A stretch of 64,000 nucleotides of DNA from Lachnospiraceae bacterium OM04-12BH (GCA_003490145.1 QULQ01000007.1:1-64000); one strand, 5' to 3'. Positions 1 to 8,020 are shown, numbered from the stretch's first letter. Numbers and translations are program-made. Notes: generated from the sequence alone by a model not told the origin.

Positions 1-60
1 ATTTTATCATAGAAGGACCTTGCCTAGATTATTTTACAGAAAAAGTATCACAGACTCCAA

Positions 61-105
61 TCCTTTCCTGTTTGGTCGATCACTCATTTACCTTTCAGGA
101 AAGGA
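61..105. repeat. inverted repeat downstream of the BlaI-like gene
   Basis: TCCTTTCCTG at 61-70 is the perfect reverse complement of CAGGAAAGGA at 96-105, with a 25-base loop. It lies just past the stop of the minus-strand repressor gene. There is no clear T-run on either side, so it is not a convincing intrinsic terminator. Bases 1-60 show no gene I can support, although a minus-strand ATG at 8-10 might start a gene beyond the window edge. Confidence 0.4.
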
Positions 106-121
106 CAGGACAAATAACTTT

Positions 122-550
122 CTAGTTTTTCTTGGAAAGCTCCTCTCTTTTCTGAGAGATAAGTTGCTCGAGACTGTCAATTTCTGACAGGAGATCTGAG
201 GTATCTTTTTCCTCTTCGAGTAAAGTTGCTACAAAGGAAGAGGGGGAGAAGGGCTTACCGGAAACCTTGCTGAAGGCATTCTCAAATTTCTGAATTTCAA
301 ATTGATCAGGTGTCATGGTCGGCTTATAGCTTCTGCTGAGAACGGTTCCACTATAAACAATCTCATCCACTGCAATCAGCTTCTTCTGAAGAAGCTTTTT
401 CAGAACAGCCTGTACAGTATTAATGGACAAGTCATCACGCATGGAGGTGATTTCGGAAGCCACCATAGATTTCCCGGATTCCCAAAGAATATCCAAAATA
501 TCTCTTTCTCTGTTAGTTAAACGGTATCTGTCATTTCGGCTGAGTGTCAT
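122..550 (-). CDS. BlaI/MecI/CopY-family transcriptional repressor
   Basis: A 142-residue winged-helix protein. Residues about 10-80 match the BlaI/MecI pattern: an LTNRERDILDILWE opening helix, then INTVQAVLKKLLQKKLI as the recognition helix and wing. The C-terminal third is helical and charged, consistent with the dimerisation region. Family members bind palindromes and repress their own gene and often a neighbouring metalloprotease sensor (BlaR1/MecR1). No sensor is visible in this window; it could lie left of base 1. The start at 550 has a purine-rich stretch upstream (GGGAAGAAATT). An overlapping pair of palindromes lies 33-55 bases upstream and fits autoregulation. The target genes are unknown. 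Confidence 0.85.
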   Translation of the reverse strand: MTLSRNDRYRLTNRERDILDILWESGKSMVASEITSMRDDLSINTVQAVLKKLLQKKLIAVDEIVYSGTVLSRSYKPTMTPDQFEIQKFENAFSKVSGKPFSPSSFVATLLEEEKDTSDLLSEIDSLEQLISQKREELSKKN

Positions 551-582
551 AATTTCTTCCCTTACTTTTGTATAATAATGTT

Positions 583-605
583 GTTAATATATACATTAAC
601 GTATA
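583..605 (-). promoter_or_regulatory. candidate BlaI-type operator (two overlapping palindromes)
   Basis: GTTAAT-N6-ATTAAC (583-600) overlaps TATAC-ATTAAC-GTATA (590-605). Both are perfect inverted repeats. They lie 33-55 bases upstream of the repressor start, where the promoter should be. BlaI/MecI operators are palindromes built on TACA/TGTA half sites, so autoregulation is plausible. Confidence 0.5.
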
Positions 606-929
606 CATATCATAGAAGAAACATGGGAAAAAGTCAATAAAATAAAAGAACGAATATTGAACAATATTTGCTCATAATAACACTATAGGACGATAATACC
701 ACGCAGAAATGTAAAATGCTGAACAGACAATTTCCCCTCATAAGAAATATCAGTCTTTCTGACAACACTTATTATACAACGTAAAACAGAATATTCAAGA
801 CTGTTTTATGAGAAATGTATAAAAATCAGCATATTGACAAATAATGCACAGAAATAACAAATAAAAATGTCCTGAAAGTGGGAAATGGTATTCATATAAT
901 TGCAAATTATTTCTACAGTTTAATGCAGT

Positions 930-958
930 TTGAAAAATTTGGAAATATGTCTTAAAAT
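930..958 (+). promoter_or_regulatory. sigma-A-type promoter for the XRE gene
   Basis: TTGAAA at 930-935 and TAAAAT at 953-958 are separated by exactly 17 bases, about 80 bases upstream of the XRE start codon. Confidence 0.55.
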
Positions 959-1040
959 AGGACACACTATGCACAAGAATATACTAAAATAGTAATGATC
1001 CACTTATTCAAATGAGGAAAGAAAGGATAGCAAGCAGAGG

Positions 1041-1280
1041 ATGGAAAAGATGGATACAAATCTCCAAAATTTTAATGTAGTTGGTGACAACGTAAGACGA
1101 TACAGAGTAGAACAGGACTTAAGTCAGAAGGAATTATCTGAGAGACTGGAAACATATGCTGTTTATATCTGCAGAGGATCAATTTCAAGAATTGAGCGTC
1201 ATGAAAGGGCTGTTATGGATTTTGAACTGAAAGCACTTGCTGAGGCTCTGAAGGTTACAATTTACGATCTCTACGAGTAA
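1041..1280 (+). CDS. small XRE-family helix-turn-helix regulator
   Basis: A 79-residue protein that is almost entirely one Cro/C1-type HTH domain. NVRRYRVEQDLSQKELSERL forms helices 1-2, then GSISRIERHERAVMDFEL supplies the recognition helix, and LKALAEALKVTIYDLY closes the domain. No effector domain is present. Single-domain XRE proteins of this type are common in Lachnospiraceae genomes and their targets are mostly unknown. Two starts are possible: ATG 1041, or ATG 1050 (three codons later), with AGGAAAGAAAGGA at 1012-1027 acting as a distant Shine-Dalgarno. A terminator follows 27 bases after the stop, so it is probably monocistronic. Confidence 0.82.
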   Translation: MEKMDTNLQNFNVVGDNVRRYRVEQDLSQKELSERLETYAVYICRGSISRIERHERAVMDFELKALAEALKVTIYDLYE

Positions 1281-1306
1281 ATAAGGATGATCGAAAAGAA
1301 GCGATA

Positions 1307-1335
1307 AGCGCACTGGCAGATGCGGTGCGCTTTTT
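1307..1335 (+). terminator. intrinsic terminator after the XRE gene
   Basis: AGCGCAC (1307-1313) pairs with GTGCGCT (1325-1331) and is followed by a T5 run. It separates the XRE gene from the convergent glycosyltransferase gene. Confidence 0.8.
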
Positions 1336-1351
1336 GTAGTGGGTGGATTAT

Positions 1352-2284
1352 TTATTTGCCGCATCGTCTGCTGATAATATACTTGGGACGACGTTTGATC
1401 TCATCATAAATACGGGAGATGTAGTGGCCTATAATGCCAAGGCTGATCATTAATATGCTGCCAATGATCAAAAGCAGGAGGATCACAGTAGTAAAACCTT
1501 CCTGCGCAGTGCCGGTGAAATAGCGGTACAGTGACTGTATGCCAAGTACAAGGGAAAACACCAGCATGATCCAGCCAAGCAGTGTTACAGCCTGCATGGG
1601 TGCACCGGAAAAGGAAGTGATATTCCGGATGGCATACTTGGTAAGGCTCCACATGGACCATTTGGAGGTTCCGACTGTACGTTCCTGCACTTCGAAAGGA
1701 ACCTGGATGCTGCAAAAGCCGATCCAGGAAGAAAGGGCTCGGAAAAAGGGAGCACGCTCTGGCATGGCAAGCAGGGCATCTACTGCCTGTCTGTCCAGAA
1801 GTTTAAAATCGGAAGCGTTTGCCATATCAATATGGGTAAGCCTGCTGATGATAGCATAAAAGCCGTTGGCACAGAAATGGTGGAAAGCACTTTCCTTTCC
1901 GCGGGAAGTCTTGACGCCTTCCACGACCTCGTAGCCCTGTTCCCAGAGGTGGTACATTTCTATGATCGTGCAGGGAGGATGCTGCAGGTCACAGTCCATG
2001 ATAACACAGCATGCCCCTTTTGCTTCTGCAAGTCCTGCGAAGATGGCAGACTCTTTGCCAAAGTTCCGGGAAAACGAGATCCCATGTACTTCCGGATTGT
2101 CCTTTGAAAGCCTGATGACCTCCTGATAGGTTCCGTCCCGAGAACCGTCATCTACAAAAATGATCTCAAATGGAATCTGACTTTCAGAAAGGATTTTCTT
2201 TACTGTCTGGAAGGTTGTCTGTATCATGGCTTCTTCGTTATAAGAAGGAATGATCACAGAAAGCGTTTTATTGGAAGGATTCAT
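1352..2284 (-). CDS. GT2 polyprenyl-phosphate glycosyltransferase (GtrB/DPM1-like)
   Basis: A 310-residue enzyme. The N-terminal GT-A domain opens LSVIIPSYNEE, has nucleotide-binding VDDGSRDGT and the metal-binding MDCDLQHP (about 95-102), and ends with QERTVGTSKW, a signature of GtrB/DPM1-type enzymes. Two C-terminal membrane spans (about 236-258 and 268-295) anchor it. The family moves a sugar from a nucleotide donor onto undecaprenyl phosphate on the inner leaflet. The lipid sugar is then flipped and used by GT-C transferases, several of which are encoded nearby. It has its own promoter (2318-2346), and AGAGG sits before the ATG. The sugar is not predictable from sequence. Confidence 0.88.
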   Translation of the reverse strand: MNPSNKTLSVIIPSYNEEAMIQTTFQTVKKILSESQIPFEIIFVDDGSRDGTYQEVIRLSKDNPEVHGISFSRNFGKESAIFAGLAEAKGACCVIMDCDLQHPPCTIIEMYHLWEQGYEVVEGVKTSRGKESAFHHFCANGFYAIISRLTHIDMANASDFKLLDRQAVDALLAMPERAPFFRALSSWIGFCSIQVPFEVQERTVGTSKWSMWSLTKYAIRNITSFSGAPMQAVTLLGWIMLVFSLVLGIQSLYRYFTGTAQEGFTTVILLLLIIGSILMISLGIIGHYISRIYDEIKRRPKYIISRRCGK

Positions 2285-2317
2285 AATATACCTCTTTTTC
2301 TGATTGGCTACAGTAAC

Positions 2318-2346
2318 AGTATACGCAAGAAAAAAAAGAAATGCAA
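2318..2346 (-). promoter_or_regulatory. promoter of the minus-strand GT2 gene
   Basis: Read on the minus strand, TTGCAT (2346-2341) and TATACT (2323-2318) are 17 bases apart, with the start codon 34 bases downstream. It lies between the gene and the IS left hairpin, so the insertion did not break it. Confidence 0.6.
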
Positions 2347-2386
2347 TGTTATCCTTGGGAAAGAGAAGCTGGCAGGCTTGAAATAG

Positions 2387-2431
2387 GGCTACCGCAATCC
2401 CACTGGCTTTAGACGGTGGGTTAAGGTAGCC
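2387..2431 (+). repeat. IS left-end hairpin
   Basis: GGCTACC (2387-2393) pairs with GGTAGCC (2425-2431), and inside it CCCAC pairs with GTGGG. In IS200/IS605 elements, such imperfect subterminal hairpins are the TnpA recognition structures. Confidence 0.7.
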
Positions 2432-2461
2432 GGAAGCGGAGGTTTGTGCTATACTTGCGTT

Positions 2462-2840
2462 ATGGGAACGTGAAAATCAAAAAACAGACACAAATATTTG
2501 TTACAGTATCATATTATTTTCATATGCAAGTATAGAAAGAAATTGCTGATGTCAAAACAAATATTAGATGATATAAAGCAGTTTTCTTATGAGATATGTC
2601 AAAAGCATAAAGTCATTATCAGATATATGGAGACAAATAAAGATCATATTCATTACATGATAGAAACAGAACCAACAATGTCTATCAGTAAAATAGTAAA
2701 TCTGATGAAGAGTTATACAACATATCATATTTGGAAAAGATATCCGGATTATCTACGAAAACATTTCTGGAAAGAACATACTTTTTGGACGGACGGATAT
2801 TTTGTCTGCAGTGTAGGAAGGTGGCGACAGTGGGTGTTAA
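2462..2840 (+). pseudogene. tnpA (HUH/Y1 transposase) remnant, broken at both ends
   Basis: The frame YLLQYHIIFICKYRKKLL then DHIHYMIE carries the HUH metal-binding motif (HIH at 2645-2653). Two lesions are visible. The likely original ATG at 2462 runs into an in-frame TGA at 2471-2473, although the codons after it (KSKNRHKY) still look like a TnpA N-terminus. Downstream, the frame reads YFVCSVG and then jumps straight into GRWRQW. The C-terminal helix with the catalytic tyrosine is missing, yet in the +1 frame the usual tail GGDSGC-stop survives at 2820-2840. A deletion of roughly 45-50 bases with a frameshift explains this. It should be unable to transpose. The family end sequence is from memory. 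Confidence 0.75.
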
Positions 2841-3937
2841 AAGCATATAAATACAGGATATATCCTAATAGCGAACAAAGAATTCAGATTGCAAAAACAT
2901 TTGGCTGCTGCCGTTTTGTTTACAATCAGACATTGGCATATCGGAGAGAAATATACGAGAAAGAGAAAAGGTCAGTTAGTAAAACGGATTGTAATAATTA
3001 CTGTAACAGAGAATTAAAGAAAGACTATGAATGGTTAAAAGAAATAGATAAATTTGCTCTGACCAACGCAATCTATAACATGGACGCTGCATATCAAAAA
3101 TTCTTTAAGGAACATGCAGGATATCCGAAATTCAAGAGCAAACACGATAACCATAAATCATACACAACAAACTTCACAAATGGAAATGTTGCGGTAGATT
3201 TTGAGACAGGGAAGATAAAACTGCCAAAATTAAAAGCGGTAAAAGCAAGGTTACACAGGGAATATAGTGGGAAGATTAAGTCAGCGACCGTTTCGCAGGT
3301 TTCCAGTGGAAAATACTATGTGTCCATACTTGTAGAAACGGAGCATAAGGAACTGGCACATACAAATCATAACATAGGAATCGATTTAGGAATTAAAGAT
3401 TTATGTATTACTTCCGAAGGGAAGGTATATGAGAATCTAAAAATCATAAAAAAATACGAGAAACAGCTTGTAAAGCTGCAAAGGCAACTGTCACATAAAG
3501 GAAAGAGAAGTAAGAACTATTATAAAACAAAGAAAAAGATAGCATTATGCCATGAGAAAATAAGGAATATAAGAAAAGATTATCTACATAAAGTTTCACA
3601 TGAGATTATCAGCGAAAACCAAGTGATAGTTTCAGAGAATTTACAGATAAAAAACATGGTAAAAAATCATCATCTGGCAAAAGCCATAAGTGATGTATCA
3701 TGGTATGAGCTGACAAGACAGTTAGAGTATAAGGCAAAATGGAATGGCAGGAAATACATCAAAATAGATACATTTTATGCCAGCAGTCAATTATGTTCTG
3801 TTTGCGGGTATCAGAATCCAGATACAAAAGATTTGTCGGTGCGGACATGGATATGTCCGAAATGTGGAGCGGAACATGACAGGGATATCAATGCTGCAAA
3901 AAACATACTGGCAGAAGGACTAAGACAAATAGCATAA
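2498..3937 (+). CDS. tnpB: TnpB RNA-guided nuclease, read as one frame with the tnpA remnant
   Basis: The open frame runs from a TTG at 2498 through the tnpA remnant into tnpB. The genuine TnpB start is most likely GTG 2834 (VLKAYKYRIYP), preceded by AGGAAGGTGG, giving 367 residues. In TnpB numbering the RuvC residues look intact: GIDLG (Asp184), SENL (Glu268) and DRDINAA (Asp351), plus the zinc finger CSVC...CPKC. Known TnpB proteins (ISDra2 type) are guided by an omega RNA from the element right end and cut DNA, favouring IS retention. The right-end hairpin needed for that RNA is present at 4018-4041. TnpB therefore appears functional while the partner transposase is dead. The 479-residue fusion itself is probably not the real product. 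Confidence 0.85.
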   Translation: MLQYHIIFICKYRKKLLMSKQILDDIKQFSYEICQKHKVIIRYMETNKDHIHYMIETEPTMSISKIVNLMKSYTTYHIWKRYPDYLRKHFWKEHTFWTDGYFVCSVGRWRQWVLKAYKYRIYPNSEQRIQIAKTFGCCRFVYNQTLAYRREIYEKEKRSVSKTDCNNYCNRELKKDYEWLKEIDKFALTNAIYNMDAAYQKFFKEHAGYPKFKSKHDNHKSYTTNFTNGNVAVDFETGKIKLPKLKAVKARLHREYSGKIKSATVSQVSSGKYYVSILVETEHKELAHTNHNIGIDLGIKDLCITSEGKVYENLKIIKKYEKQLVKLQRQLSHKGKRSKNYYKTKKKIALCHEKIRNIRKDYLHKVSHEIISENQVIVSENLQIKNMVKNHHLAKAISDVSWYELTRQLEYKAKWNGRKYIKIDTFYASSQLCSVCGYQNPDTKDLSVRTWICPKCGAEHDRDINAAKNILAEGLRQIA

Positions 3938-4017
3938 GAAAAAATAATTAATAGGGCAGGGACTGCCCAAATTAACGCCTGTGGAGATAGTAGGTTACGA
4001 GGTCGATGAAGCAGGAA

Positions 4018-4041
4018 GCCCATTGGCTTAAGACAATGGGC
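4018..4041 (+). repeat. IS right-end hairpin / omega-RNA 3' scaffold
   Basis: GCCCATTG (4018-4025) pairs perfectly with CAATGGGC (4034-4041) around the loop GCTTAAGA. A smaller hairpin, GGGCAG-GGA-CTGCCC, lies just after tnpB. In related elements, the transcript covering the tnpB 3' end and this hairpin is the guide RNA, with the guide being the flanking DNA right of about 4048. Confidence 0.65.
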
Positions 4042-4043
4042 AG

Positions 4044-4072
4044 TTCACAGAACAGGAACAATCCTCTATAAT
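4044..4072 (+). promoter_or_regulatory. near-consensus promoter at the IS right junction
   Basis: TTCACA (4044-4049) and TATAAT (4067-4072) are separated by 17 bases. The -35 element abuts or overlaps the last bases of the IS right end. Transcription would start near 4079, which argues against a translation start at 4078 and for ATG 4141 in the following gene. Confidence 0.6.
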
Positions 4073-4140
4073 CGTGAATGTACGGTAAAATGTGCTTTGC
4101 GCAGAGAACAGGAAATGACCGTAGAAGACGGGACGATGAT

Positions 4141-5721
4141 ATGCCAGAGATGACAAATTATGAAAAAAGAAAAAGGATCGTAAAGCTCCTGACAGCATTC
4201 TATCTGATTCCCTTGGGAATCATGGTTATGTTCAATGCGGTTAACAGTCTGCTGAGGACGACTTATTTTGATCTGTATAAGGATATGGAGACGGCAAAAT
4301 ATAAATGGGATAATCCTGTTGTGCTGCTGCTTATTACAGGTATTGTTCTGCTCCTGCTATACAGACTGTCTGTTACCGGGTGGTTTCGACAAACAGAACG
4401 GTTGCCGCTTATAGCGTTGTCCTTTGGAACAGCTATGAGTCTTGTGATTGTGTTACTTGTCAGGGGAACGGCAATTTGTGACGGAGAAACGGTAAGTGAG
4501 ATTGCCGTAAGCTTTATGCAGGGAAATTATGATGCATTCAGGCAGGGAGAATATCTGTATAATTATTCTTTTCAGATTGGCCTGACAGCGTTTCTGGAAG
4601 TAATATATCATTTAACTGGAATACGAAACTATCTGGTTTTTCAGTTCATTAATGTGATGGCGGTTACTGGGATTTTATTTTCACTGGATCAGATCACGAA
4701 GGAACTTTTTTCGGAGAATGTCAGAAAGCTGGAAGCAATTTTGTCTATGGGAATGCTTCCGCTTTTCCTGTTTTCTACCTTTGTGTATGGAGATCTGATC
4801 GGCTGGGCTTTTGGAATGCTGGCAATCTGGCAGATGCTCTGCTATCTGAAAAGGGATGGAGGGAAATATCTGCTCAGGATAGCAGTGTTGCTGGCATGCG
4901 GCATCGTGATCAAATCCAATATCAATATTGTTCTTGTGGCAGTAGTGATCGCTGTTTTACTGAATTGCTTCCAAAAGAGAAAATATAGACATTTGCTGTA
5001 TATACTCCCCATGATCTTACTGCCGGTGATGTGTAACTCTGCAATAGAGGGTGTTTATGTACAGAGAGCAGGACTTGACAGATACCCGGAGGGGATCCCA
5101 AAGCTTGCATGGGTGGCTATGAGTATGCAGGAGGGAGATGAAGGCGGGTATGCCTGCGGATGGTACAATGGTTATAACTGGGCGGTATATGGACAGAATG
5201 GATTTGACAGGACTGCTACAGAAAAAGCCTGTGTGGAAAACCTGAAGCAGTCACTGTCACGTTTTTTGCATGAGCAGAAATATGCGCTGAATTATTTCTA
5301 TAAGAAGTTTACTTCTCAGTGGAATGCCCCGGATTTTCAGGCAATGATCAGTAATGAGTGGTGCACCAGGCATTCTCTGCACACGACAGGGATCGCAAAA
5401 TGGTTTCTGTTTGAAGAGGGAAGGGAGATTTTGCTTTTTGTTATGAATAGATATCATTTTCTGATATTTCTGCTGACAGGGACTTATTTTTGCATAGAAG
5501 TGTTCAGAAAAAGGGACTGGGATCTGCCTAAGGCATATTTTATGCTGAATATTTTTGGAGGCTTTCTGTTCCATATGATCTGGGAGGCACAGTCCAGGTA
5601 TGTGCTTGGATATTTCGTATTGATGCTGCCGCTTGCAGCTGCAGGTCTTGCAGACATTCTTGATAATGTCAGGGAGAGAAAAGAAAAAAGAAAAGAAAAA
5701 CTGGCACAGGCTGCCAGATGA
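4141..5721 (+). CDS. multi-spanning membrane protein, probable GT-C glycosyltransferase
   Basis: About 526 residues from ATG 4141. An in-frame ATG at 4078 is disfavoured because the promoter -10 box is at 4067-4072. The protein has roughly ten to twelve hydrophobic spans, a large first outer loop (residues about 40-65), and a central outer segment rich in Trp/Tyr/Gly around residues 320-400. This matches GT-C enzymes that use lipid-phosphate sugars, but I cannot assign a named family or a donor. It is followed after 12 bases by the UDP-glucuronate 4-epimerase gene, so the two form a transcription unit. Its promoter appears to be partly supplied by the IS. Confidence 0.75.
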   Translation: MPEMTNYEKRKRIVKLLTAFYLIPLGIMVMFNAVNSLLRTTYFDLYKDMETAKYKWDNPVVLLLITGIVLLLLYRLSVTGWFRQTERLPLIALSFGTAMSLVIVLLVRGTAICDGETVSEIAVSFMQGNYDAFRQGEYLYNYSFQIGLTAFLEVIYHLTGIRNYLVFQFINVMAVTGILFSLDQITKELFSENVRKLEAILSMGMLPLFLFSTFVYGDLIGWAFGMLAIWQMLCYLKRDGGKYLLRIAVLLACGIVIKSNINIVLVAVVIAVLLNCFQKRKYRHLLYILPMILLPVMCNSAIEGVYVQRAGLDRYPEGIPKLAWVAMSMQEGDEGGYACGWYNGYNWAVYGQNGFDRTATEKACVENLKQSLSRFLHEQKYALNYFYKKFTSQWNAPDFQAMISNEWCTRHSLHTTGIAKWFLFEEGREILLFVMNRYHFLIFLLTGTYFCIEVFRKRDWDLPKAYFMLNIFGGFLFHMIWEAQSRYVLGYFVLMLPLAAAGLADILDNVRERKEKRKEKLAQAAR

Positions 5722-5733
5722 TGGAGGATATAT

Positions 5734-6726
5734 ATGAAACCACTTGATACAGACAAAACATATCTGATTACGGGAGGAGCCGGATTTATCGGATTTTCCC
5801 TTTCCAGGGAGCTTCTGAAAAAAGGTGCCAGAGTCATTGGGCTTGATAATATGAATGATTATTATGAGGTATCACTGAAAGAGGACAGGCTGGCGATCCT
5901 GAAAGAATATCCAACGTATATCTTTGAAAAGGGAGATATTGCGGACAGAGAAGCAGTGCACAGGATATTTGAAGCCTATCATCCCGATATCGTAGTGAAT
6001 CTGGCAGCCCAGGCTGGAGTCAGATACAGTATTACCAATCCGGATGCTTACATCCAGTCCAATCTGGTAGGCTTTTTTGAAATTCTGGAAGCGTGCAGAC
6101 ATTTCGGGGTGGAGCATCTGGTATTTGCCTCCTCCAGCTCTGTGTATGGTGGGAACAAGAAGGTTCCCTTTTCTACAGAGGATAAGGTGGATCAGCCGGT
6201 GAGCCTGTATGCGGCTACGAAAAAGTCCAATGAGCTGATGGCTTATGCCTACAGCAAATTATATGGGATACCGTTGACAGGACTACGCTTTTTCACCGTG
6301 TATGGCCCAATGGGAAGACCGGATATGGCATATTTTAAATTTGCAAAGAAGATCATGGCAGGAGAACCGATCCAGATTTATAATCATGGGGATATGAAGC
6401 GTGATTTTACTTATATTGATGATATTGTGACCGGAGTGGAGAACATTCTCTGCAATCCGCCGGCACAGGATGAGAACGGTGCAGCTTATAAGATCTACAA
6501 TATAGGAAACCATAAGCCGGAGAAGCTGATGGATTATATCAGTGTATTGGAAAAGTGTCTGGGAAAGGAAGCGAAAAAGGAATTCCTCCCGATGCAGCCG
6601 GGAGATGTGTATGAAACCTATGCGGATGTCAGTGAGCTGATGAAGGATTTTGATTTCAAGCCATCTACAACTATAGAAGAGGGATTGTCCAGATTTGCGG
6701 AGTGGTTTTTGCAGTATTACGCATAA
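5734..6726 (+). CDS. UDP-glucuronate 4-epimerase-like SDR
   Basis: A 330-residue extended short-chain dehydrogenase. YLITGGAGFIGFSL is the NAD-binding glycine motif (about residues 9-22), SSSSVYGG carries the catalytic Ser region, and YAATKKS (about 152-158) the Tyr/Lys pair. The NMNDYYEVSLKEDRL segment is typical of UDP-glucuronate 4-epimerases (CapI/GAE), which make UDP-galacturonate for surface polysaccharides. No UDP-glucose dehydrogenase is in the window, so UDP-GlcA must come from elsewhere. GGAGG lies six bases before the ATG. UDP-glucose 4-epimerase is the main alternative assignment. Confidence 0.87.
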   Translation: MKPLDTDKTYLITGGAGFIGFSLSRELLKKGARVIGLDNMNDYYEVSLKEDRLAILKEYPTYIFEKGDIADREAVHRIFEAYHPDIVVNLAAQAGVRYSITNPDAYIQSNLVGFFEILEACRHFGVEHLVFASSSSVYGGNKKVPFSTEDKVDQPVSLYAATKKSNELMAYAYSKLYGIPLTGLRFFTVYGPMGRPDMAYFKFAKKIMAGEPIQIYNHGDMKRDFTYIDDIVTGVENILCNPPAQDENGAAYKIYNIGNHKPEKLMDYISVLEKCLGKEAKKEFLPMQPGDVYETYADVSELMKDFDFKPSTTIEEGLSRFAEWFLQYYA

Positions 6727-6851
6727 ATGTATGAAATTCTGCATAGTATATGATGAACCACGGGGAAAGAACGCGATTCATTAAGATTTTATTAAAGTTT
6801 CTGAAGGAAACCTTAATACGTCTGGAAAGCTCTTTTCTATTTTGGTGAATG

Positions 6852-6860
6852 TGCTATGAT
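6852..6860 (+). promoter_or_regulatory. candidate extended -10 promoter
   Basis: TG-C-TATGAT at 6852-6860 lies 47 bases before the start codon of the SGNH lipoprotein gene. No good -35 box is visible (TTTTCT at 6833 is weak). Confidence 0.4.
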
Positions 6861-6906
6861 GAGATTGCAGATGAGAGTTATGGAATCTCAAAGGAGTGTG
6901 AAAATT

Positions 6907-7944
6907 ATGAAAAAATGGAGAAATATAATAGCAGGAGGCCTGATCACAGCGTTATTTGTATTTTCACTCAGTGGATGTGCAGGGAAAGAAACAGAGAGTG
7001 GGAGTCAGGAAAACGCAGCGGATAATGTGATCATTACGGAGACCGGGGAAACCCTGGTGCAGGAGCAGCCGACGGAGAAACCGGAGGCTACAGCGACACC
7101 TGAAGCACAGGGTGATCTCCCGGCGCCGGACGTAGTGCCGGAGGAAATGCCACAGGAGCCGGAGCAGGAGCAGGTGATCTCTGAGGAGGATCAGATCGAA
7201 AGTAAAGGCGGTCATCTGCAGATTGTATTTATGGGAGACAGTATTTTTGATAACAGCAGGGATGGTACCGGAATTCCTTACCTGACATCGGAGGCCTGTG
7301 ATGCTGACTGCTATAACCTGGCTATCGGAGGAACCTGTGCAGCAATTGAAATTGATGAAAAATATGAAAATGACCAGTGGACATCCAGAAGCCTTGTGGG
7401 AATTGTAAAGGCAATGAGGGGAGATATTCCGACAGATATTTTTAATGGCACAAGGGCAGGGGAAATCTTAAGCAGTGGAAATGTGGATTTTTCAAAGACC
7501 GATTATTTTGTTGTAGAATATGGCATGAATGATCTTCTCCGGGCTACTCCTATGAGTAATTCGGATAATGACTTTGATATCAGAACCTATGTAGGGGCGC
7601 TCCGCTATGCAGTTTCCAACCTGAAGGAGTTAGCACCTGATGCAACGATAATCCTCTGCGCACCGAATTATGCCATGTTTTATAATGGGGATAAATTTAT
7701 CGGTGATGGCAATACCCTGAATACAGGCTATGGCACGCTGTTTGACTATAAGGGAAGCTGTGAGTATGTGGCAAAGGAGCAGGGAGCAGAATTCTTTGAT
7801 GCTTATCTGGATCTTGGCATAGACGGGTACACGGCAGAAGAATATCTGGTGGATGGTGTGCATCTGACAGAGGCAGGAAGAAGGCTGTATGCGGATGCTC
7901 TTTCCGAGATGATCCTATCTATTGAGGAGACAAAAAATAATTAA
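6907..7944 (+). CDS. SGNH/GDSL-family hydrolase lipoprotein
   Basis: 345 residues from ATG 6907, chosen because AAAGGAGTG precedes it and the true signal peptide begins there. The signal peptide ends in lipobox LSGC (Cys24). A Glu/Pro/Thr-rich linker (25-100) follows, then the SGNH domain: block I VFMGDSIFD (110-115), block III YGMNDLL and block V DGVHLTEAGR. All catalytic residues of the fold (Ser, Gly, Asn, Asp/His) are present. Lipoproteins of this type act outside the membrane as esterases or acyl hydrolases, here perhaps on O-acetylated wall glycans. Strong terminators and promoters isolate it, so it is monocistronic. The substrate is unknown. Confidence 0.85.
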   Translation: MKKWRNIIAGGLITALFVFSLSGCAGKETESGSQENAADNVIITETGETLVQEQPTEKPEATATPEAQGDLPAPDVVPEEMPQEPEQEQVISEEDQIESKGGHLQIVFMGDSIFDNSRDGTGIPYLTSEACDADCYNLAIGGTCAAIEIDEKYENDQWTSRSLVGIVKAMRGDIPTDIFNGTRAGEILSSGNVDFSKTDYFVVEYGMNDLLRATPMSNSDNDFDIRTYVGALRYAVSNLKELAPDATIILCAPNYAMFYNGDKFIGDGNTLNTGYGTLFDYKGSCEYVAKEQGAEFFDAYLDLGIDGYTAEEYLVDGVHLTEAGRRLYADALSEMILSIEETKNN

Positions 7945-7970
7945 GCAATAGTGCATATATATTTGCTTTT

Positions 7971-8020
7971 GAAAAGCGCTTTTTGACGATTTTGTGAGCA
8001 TCGTTCAAGAAGCGCTTTTC
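7971..8020 (+). terminator. long inverted-repeat terminator
   Basis: GAAAAGCGCTT (7971-7981) pairs with AAGCGCTTTTC (8010-8020), and inside it TTGACGAT pairs with ATCGTTCAA with one bulge. The 20-bp near-perfect stem ends the SGNH lipoprotein unit. Confidence 0.75.

Larger units (their letters stand above)
551..1040. other. 490-base AT-rich non-coding interval
   Basis: This gap separates the minus-strand BlaI-like gene from the plus-strand XRE gene. I see palindromes near 583-605 and a promoter near 930-958. Otherwise it is AT-rich with no open frame or RNA fold that I recognise. An unannotated small RNA cannot be excluded by eye. Confidence 0.6.
2387..4048 (+). mobile_element. decayed IS200/IS605-family element
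   Basis: A left-end hairpin (2387-2431), a tnpA remnant, a full tnpB and a right-end hairpin (4018-4041) are in canonical order. The two end hairpins share a related core: CCCAC-TGGCTTTAGAC-GGTGGG on the left and GCCCATTG-GCTTAAGA-CAATGGGC on the right. Such elements have no inverted terminal repeats or target duplications, so the exact ends are uncertain by some tens of bases; the right end may be at about 4048. It sits in the gap between two divergently transcribed surface-glycan genes. Confidence 0.85.

Noticed and set aside
2498..3937. A functional TnpA-TnpB fusion protein
   Set aside because: The join lacks the catalytic tyrosine segment, and the +1 frame retains the normal TnpA end, so it is a deletion scar.
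4078..4140. Upstream ATG start for the GT-C gene
   Set aside because: The promoter -10 box ends at 4072, so transcription should begin after this codon.
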